This document shows, piece by piece, positions 61,368 through 64,000 of a DNA stretch of 64,000 nt; positions within the stretch are counted from its first letter, which is position 1, and the number at the start of each line of letters is the position of its first letter. Origin of the DNA: Turnera subulata. Its lineage: Eukaryota; Streptophyta; Magnoliopsida; Malpighiales; Passifloraceae. The stretch is from the NCBI GenBank assembly GCA_028386065.3, contig JAKUCV010004807.1, positions 29,816 through 93,815 on the forward strand, given 5' to 3'. The notes beneath the pieces were generated by a model that was not told the DNA's origin, searched no databases, and was given only the letters and a program-made list of their open reading frames with translations. Made by a program: the position numbers and the translations under genes.

Positions 61368-61633
61368 ATGAAGGTTGGCGGCATGCTTAACACATGCGAG
61401 TCGGATGGGAAGTGGTGTTTCCAGTGGCGGACGGGTGAGTAACGCGTAAGAACCTGCCCTTGGGAGGGGAAGAACAGCTGGAAACGGCTGCTAATACCCC
61501 GTAGGCTGAGGAGCAAAAGGAGGAATCCGCCCGAGGAGGGGCTTGCGTCTGATTAGCTAGTTGGTGAGGTAATAGCTTACCAAGGCTATGATCAGTAGCT
61601 GGTCCGAGAGGATGATCAGCCACACTGGGACTG
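61368..61633 (+). pseudogene. rrn16 fragment: Plastid 16S rRNA 5'-domain fragment (nuclear plastid DNA)
   Basis: The stretch contains the plastid 16S sequence from GGCGGCATGCTTAACACATG through GGCGGACGGGTGAGTAACGC and ACGGCTGCTAATACCCCGTA to GATGATCAGCCACACTGGGA. Recalling the plant plastid gene, I see about six to nine substitutions in 266 bases, so it is diverged but recognisable. It covers roughly the first fifth of the gene without its beginning. Flanks on both sides are gypsy LTR sequence, so it is an insertion and not a functional rRNA gene. Confidence 0.92.
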
Positions 61634-61908
61634 TAATTTTGGAAAATATGTATAGTGTATTATAATAACTATTTTGAGGAAATAATTTTGGGAAGGGTAT
61701 TATCAAGGTAATAAAATACCGGAATAATATCCGGGTACAGGAATAAGTATAAGTAAGGTATTTTGACACTTGAAAATAAATGGTGAATTATGACGATAAT
61801 AGGAATAACCCGGGTAAGTAACCGAGATGAGTCCGTATTTAATTTCCAGTATACAGTAGTAGCATGACATTGCATAACACTTATGTGCATATTATTTGTT
61901 TGATATAG

Positions 61909-61985
61909 GAGTTGATAACGAGCAGATACCTGAGGAGCCGGACTTGGAGTATGTTGGACAGTTTCATAACTGATAATCGGCTAAG
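61909..61985 (+). other. Exon-like segment in solo LTR 4
   Basis: Between an acceptor-like TTTGATATAG and a donor-like AAG/GTGAGG, 77 bases, matching the segments at 28938-29013 and, inverted, 37237-37315. Confidence 0.35.
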
Positions 61986-62360
61986 GTGAGGATGGATAAC
62001 CCTTGATATGTGCCCGTAATACTGTGTATGATTTGTTGTTGGTTGAGTTGCTGAGTTGAATATTGTTGTCTGTTTGACTGCTATGATATTGCTGCTGTTG
62101 TTGGTTAACTGTATTATTGATTGTGAAATCTGTGCTGAGGTTAATGTTGAACGGTTATTTGTGAATAATTGGTGATACGAGATTATTGATTGGTTGAGTC
62201 TGTGGAATAATTTGGAATAATAGAAAATGGATAGTTGATGAAAGAGTAATGGAAGTGGACTGGAATTTGAGAAGATGATATAATTGTCACGTGGAAACTA
62301 GAGGTACGACTAGATGGTTAGAGACTAGTTCTGTGGTGTCTTGGCCGGTTGGTTGGTTGA

Positions 62361-62465
62361 TTGGGATGTTGATCCCGGATTTGTGATATTGGGATGTTGA
62401 TCCAGGATTTGTGATATTGGGATGTTGATCCCGGATTGTTGGTATTGGGATGTTGATCCCGGGTT
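62361..62465. repeat. Hairpin array in solo LTR 4
   Basis: Four GGGAT-gttg-ATCCC units (one with an arm mutation, ATCCA) spaced about 27 bp, in the same position within the LTR as in element A. Confidence 0.8.
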
Positions 62466-63100
62466 GTGGTTGGGCCTGGCATCCAGAATTAGTTAATAAC
62501 CAGGTACGACCCTAGCTTGTCCAGTGACGGGCCCGGAAGATAAAATTGGTAATAAAAATAATTAAGCATTCTTTTGGTCTTGGCACAGTGGTTATGGTAG
62601 TTTCTTGTGTTGTGATTGATTGTGCTTACTGTTGTGATAGTTGTGCTTACTTCGAAAGTATTACAGTTGAATATATATATTTGTTTATCCTTCGTCGGTG
62701 AGCACTTCGGACTCACCCCTCGCTTGCGGGGTTTCATCCCATAGGTTTGATTGCTTCGTAGTTCAGGTACGATGTACGTTGGCTGCTGCTTTCTTCTCCA
62801 CCTGACTCCGGATCCATACCCCGCTGCATGTGCATAGAGTCTTCCGCTGCTTGTCTTTCTATTGTGTTATTGCTGTTGTTGTTGTATTATATTTGTTGTT
62901 GTATCCTATGTCCTCTATTGTTGATTAGATTGGAGTGTAATGGCTTGACTAATGGTCCCCGGGATCGGGTGACAAATATTGTATTTGGGGATTGCTTGTA
63001 TTGTATTTTATATTGTATATACTGTCTGCTACTGTAGTAAGAACAGTTCTGACACGTGTTTACCCTGTACGGTAAATACGGGTCGGGGCGCTTCAATCAT

Positions 63101-63393
63101 AATGTAATAATATTTTAAAACATCTGTAAAAATATTTTTGGATAATTTTAATAACTTTGGCCTTAAATATTAAATAAGTCTTTTATATTAAATCAGTAAA
63201 ATATATATGCCATAAATATAATCGGGGTCATAAACAGGTACCTATCGAGTTGGTGGTTCAACCCACTACCTGACCTGCTAATTTTCGTATTGGGTCGGGT
63301 CGACCCATTTGACTAAACGGGTTGAAAATCTCTGACCTATACCTACTAATTTTGTGTCGGATTGTCGTCTTAATACCCATTTTACCAGGTCTA
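63101..63393. mobile_element. hAT-like element, right part
   Basis: This completes the element starting at 59745, ending TTTTACCAGGTCTA. It contains GGGTCGGGTCGACCC-type motifs mirroring the left subterminal region. Confidence 0.65.
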
Positions 63394-63461
63394 ATTTTTA
63401 TGGTTTTCTATTTTTATTATTTTTTACTACTAACCACTATTCAAACTTTTGAATTCATAAC

Positions 63462-63619
63462 AAGGAATAAATATAAAGGATGGTGATAACTAACTACTCA
63501 CAACGAATAAATATAAAGAGTATATTACATATATAAAAAAACAACAATAAAAATAAAAAAATTATATAGACATACTTTAAGTATTAATAATAATTTTTTT
63601 GAGCCCAGGTATTAATAAT
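63462..63619. repeat. Direct repeat, copy 2
   Basis: Second copy of the 59553-59714 sequence with a modest number of differences. It is truncated at 63619 by the next LTR. Confidence 0.8.
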
Positions 63620-64000
63620 TGAAGCGCCCCGACCCGTATTTACCGTACACAGTAAACACGTGCCGGAACTGTGACAACCCAACCAACAAAGCCCAAGCAT
63701 ACAGTGTGAACTACAATAACTCGGCCCAACGGCCCAAAACAGTGAACAACATAAATAATAAATCCCGGCCCAATGGCCCAATAATAGCGAAAACATGCAC
63801 AGCGGAAGACTTAAATACTCACTAACACTGTATGCGACACATGCAAACTATGGATCCGAGCCTGTCCAAGGGAAACGTCGCAGCCTGTCTGGAATGCATC
63901 AACCTGTACCAAAAGTAACTCATCCTACGGGATGAAAGCCCGCAGGTGAGGGGTGAGTCCGAAGTGCTCACGACAATGGAAAGACGATCAGTATGCACAC
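63620..64000 (-). mobile_element. Gypsy LTR, partial, runs off the window
   Basis: It begins TGAAGCGCCCCGACCC and follows the minus-oriented LTR pattern of LTR 2, including GCCCAATGGCCCAATAATA and the twin-hairpin region near 63925-63972. The rest lies outside the window, so solo or complete status is unknown. Confidence 0.88.

Larger units (their letters stand above)
60026..63095 (+). mobile_element. Solo gypsy LTR 4, carrying a plastid rRNA fragment
   Basis: Ends TGTAACAGCCCGGG and GGGGCGCTTCA, flanked by the exact duplication ATCAT (60021-60025 and 63096-63100). At 3070 bp it is the same LTR family as element A. It has a GC-rich block (60650-60970), an AT-rich block, a 26-unit AT tract, a 16S rRNA fragment, an exon-like segment (61909-61985), a hairpin array (62361-62465) and the twin-hairpin region (about 62697-62745). 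It has no partner LTR or interior. Confidence 0.94.

Noticed and set aside
61368..61633. Functional rRNA gene or bacterial contamination
   Set aside because: Only the 5' fifth of a plastid-type 16S is present, with substitutions, and both flanks are continuous gypsy LTR bounded by a target duplication.

Overview
The window is nuclear DNA from a flowering plant, most likely a eudicot with a large, retrotransposon-rich genome. The evidence is two plant-type protein genes with plant introns and motifs (a FAD2-like desaturase and a Tubby-like F-box protein), abundant Ty3/gypsy chromovirus DNA of the Tekay/Del type, plant SINE, LINE, MULE and hAT relics, and a plastid 16S rRNA fragment in nuclear repeat DNA. 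The divergent FAD2 copy hints weakly at a lineage with expanded FAD2 families, but I would not name a species. Single Ns at 48614 and 54060 mark assembly joins or uncertain bases.

Layout. 1-1260: 3' part of a FAD2-family desaturase gene and its 3' UTR. 1261-22774: a five-layer nest. An old Mutator-like element (about 1.24 kb, 9-bp target duplication with one mismatch) holds a 4.3-kb solo gypsy LTR. That LTR holds a second solo LTR (2.9 kb, duplication GTAGG) and a third in the opposite orientation (3.0 kb, duplication ACCCG). The 2.9-kb solo LTR holds a gypsy element with two 4.8-kb LTRs and only 395 bp of interior (duplication CGTAC). 22775-27271: relics, namely a candidate exon of unknown family, a broken PPR gene, and a Ty1/copia 3' end split by an Ogre/Tat-like LTR.

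27272-49182: gypsy element A (+ strand; polyprotein with two in-frame stops). Its 3' LTR is interrupted by gypsy element B (- strand; intact 1539-aa polyprotein; duplication TAAAC) and ends in a chimeric, probably misassembled LTR mosaic containing an N. 49183-53295: AT-rich DNA and a 3.4-kb non-autonomous MULE (9-bp duplication) that itself carries a LINE tail, a hAT-like element and a smaller hAT element. 53296-58420: a four-exon Tubby-like F-box gene with a SINE in its last intron. 58421-64000: further MITE and hAT relics, a 3.07-kb solo gypsy LTR (duplication ATCAT) carrying about 266 bp of plastid 16S rRNA beside an (AT)26 tract, a duplicated flank, and the start of another gypsy LTR that runs out of the window.

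How it fits together. Only the desaturase, the Tubby-like gene and element B's polyprotein look intact. Almost everything else is retrotransposon DNA whose order of arrival can be read from target duplications. The most notable unexplained signal is inside the gypsy LTRs. Most of them carry a tandem array of short hairpins, and several carry a neighbouring pair of larger hairpins. Between families the paired arms change together, which suggests selected RNA or DNA secondary structure. The LTRs also share an exon-like segment bounded by consensus splice signals.
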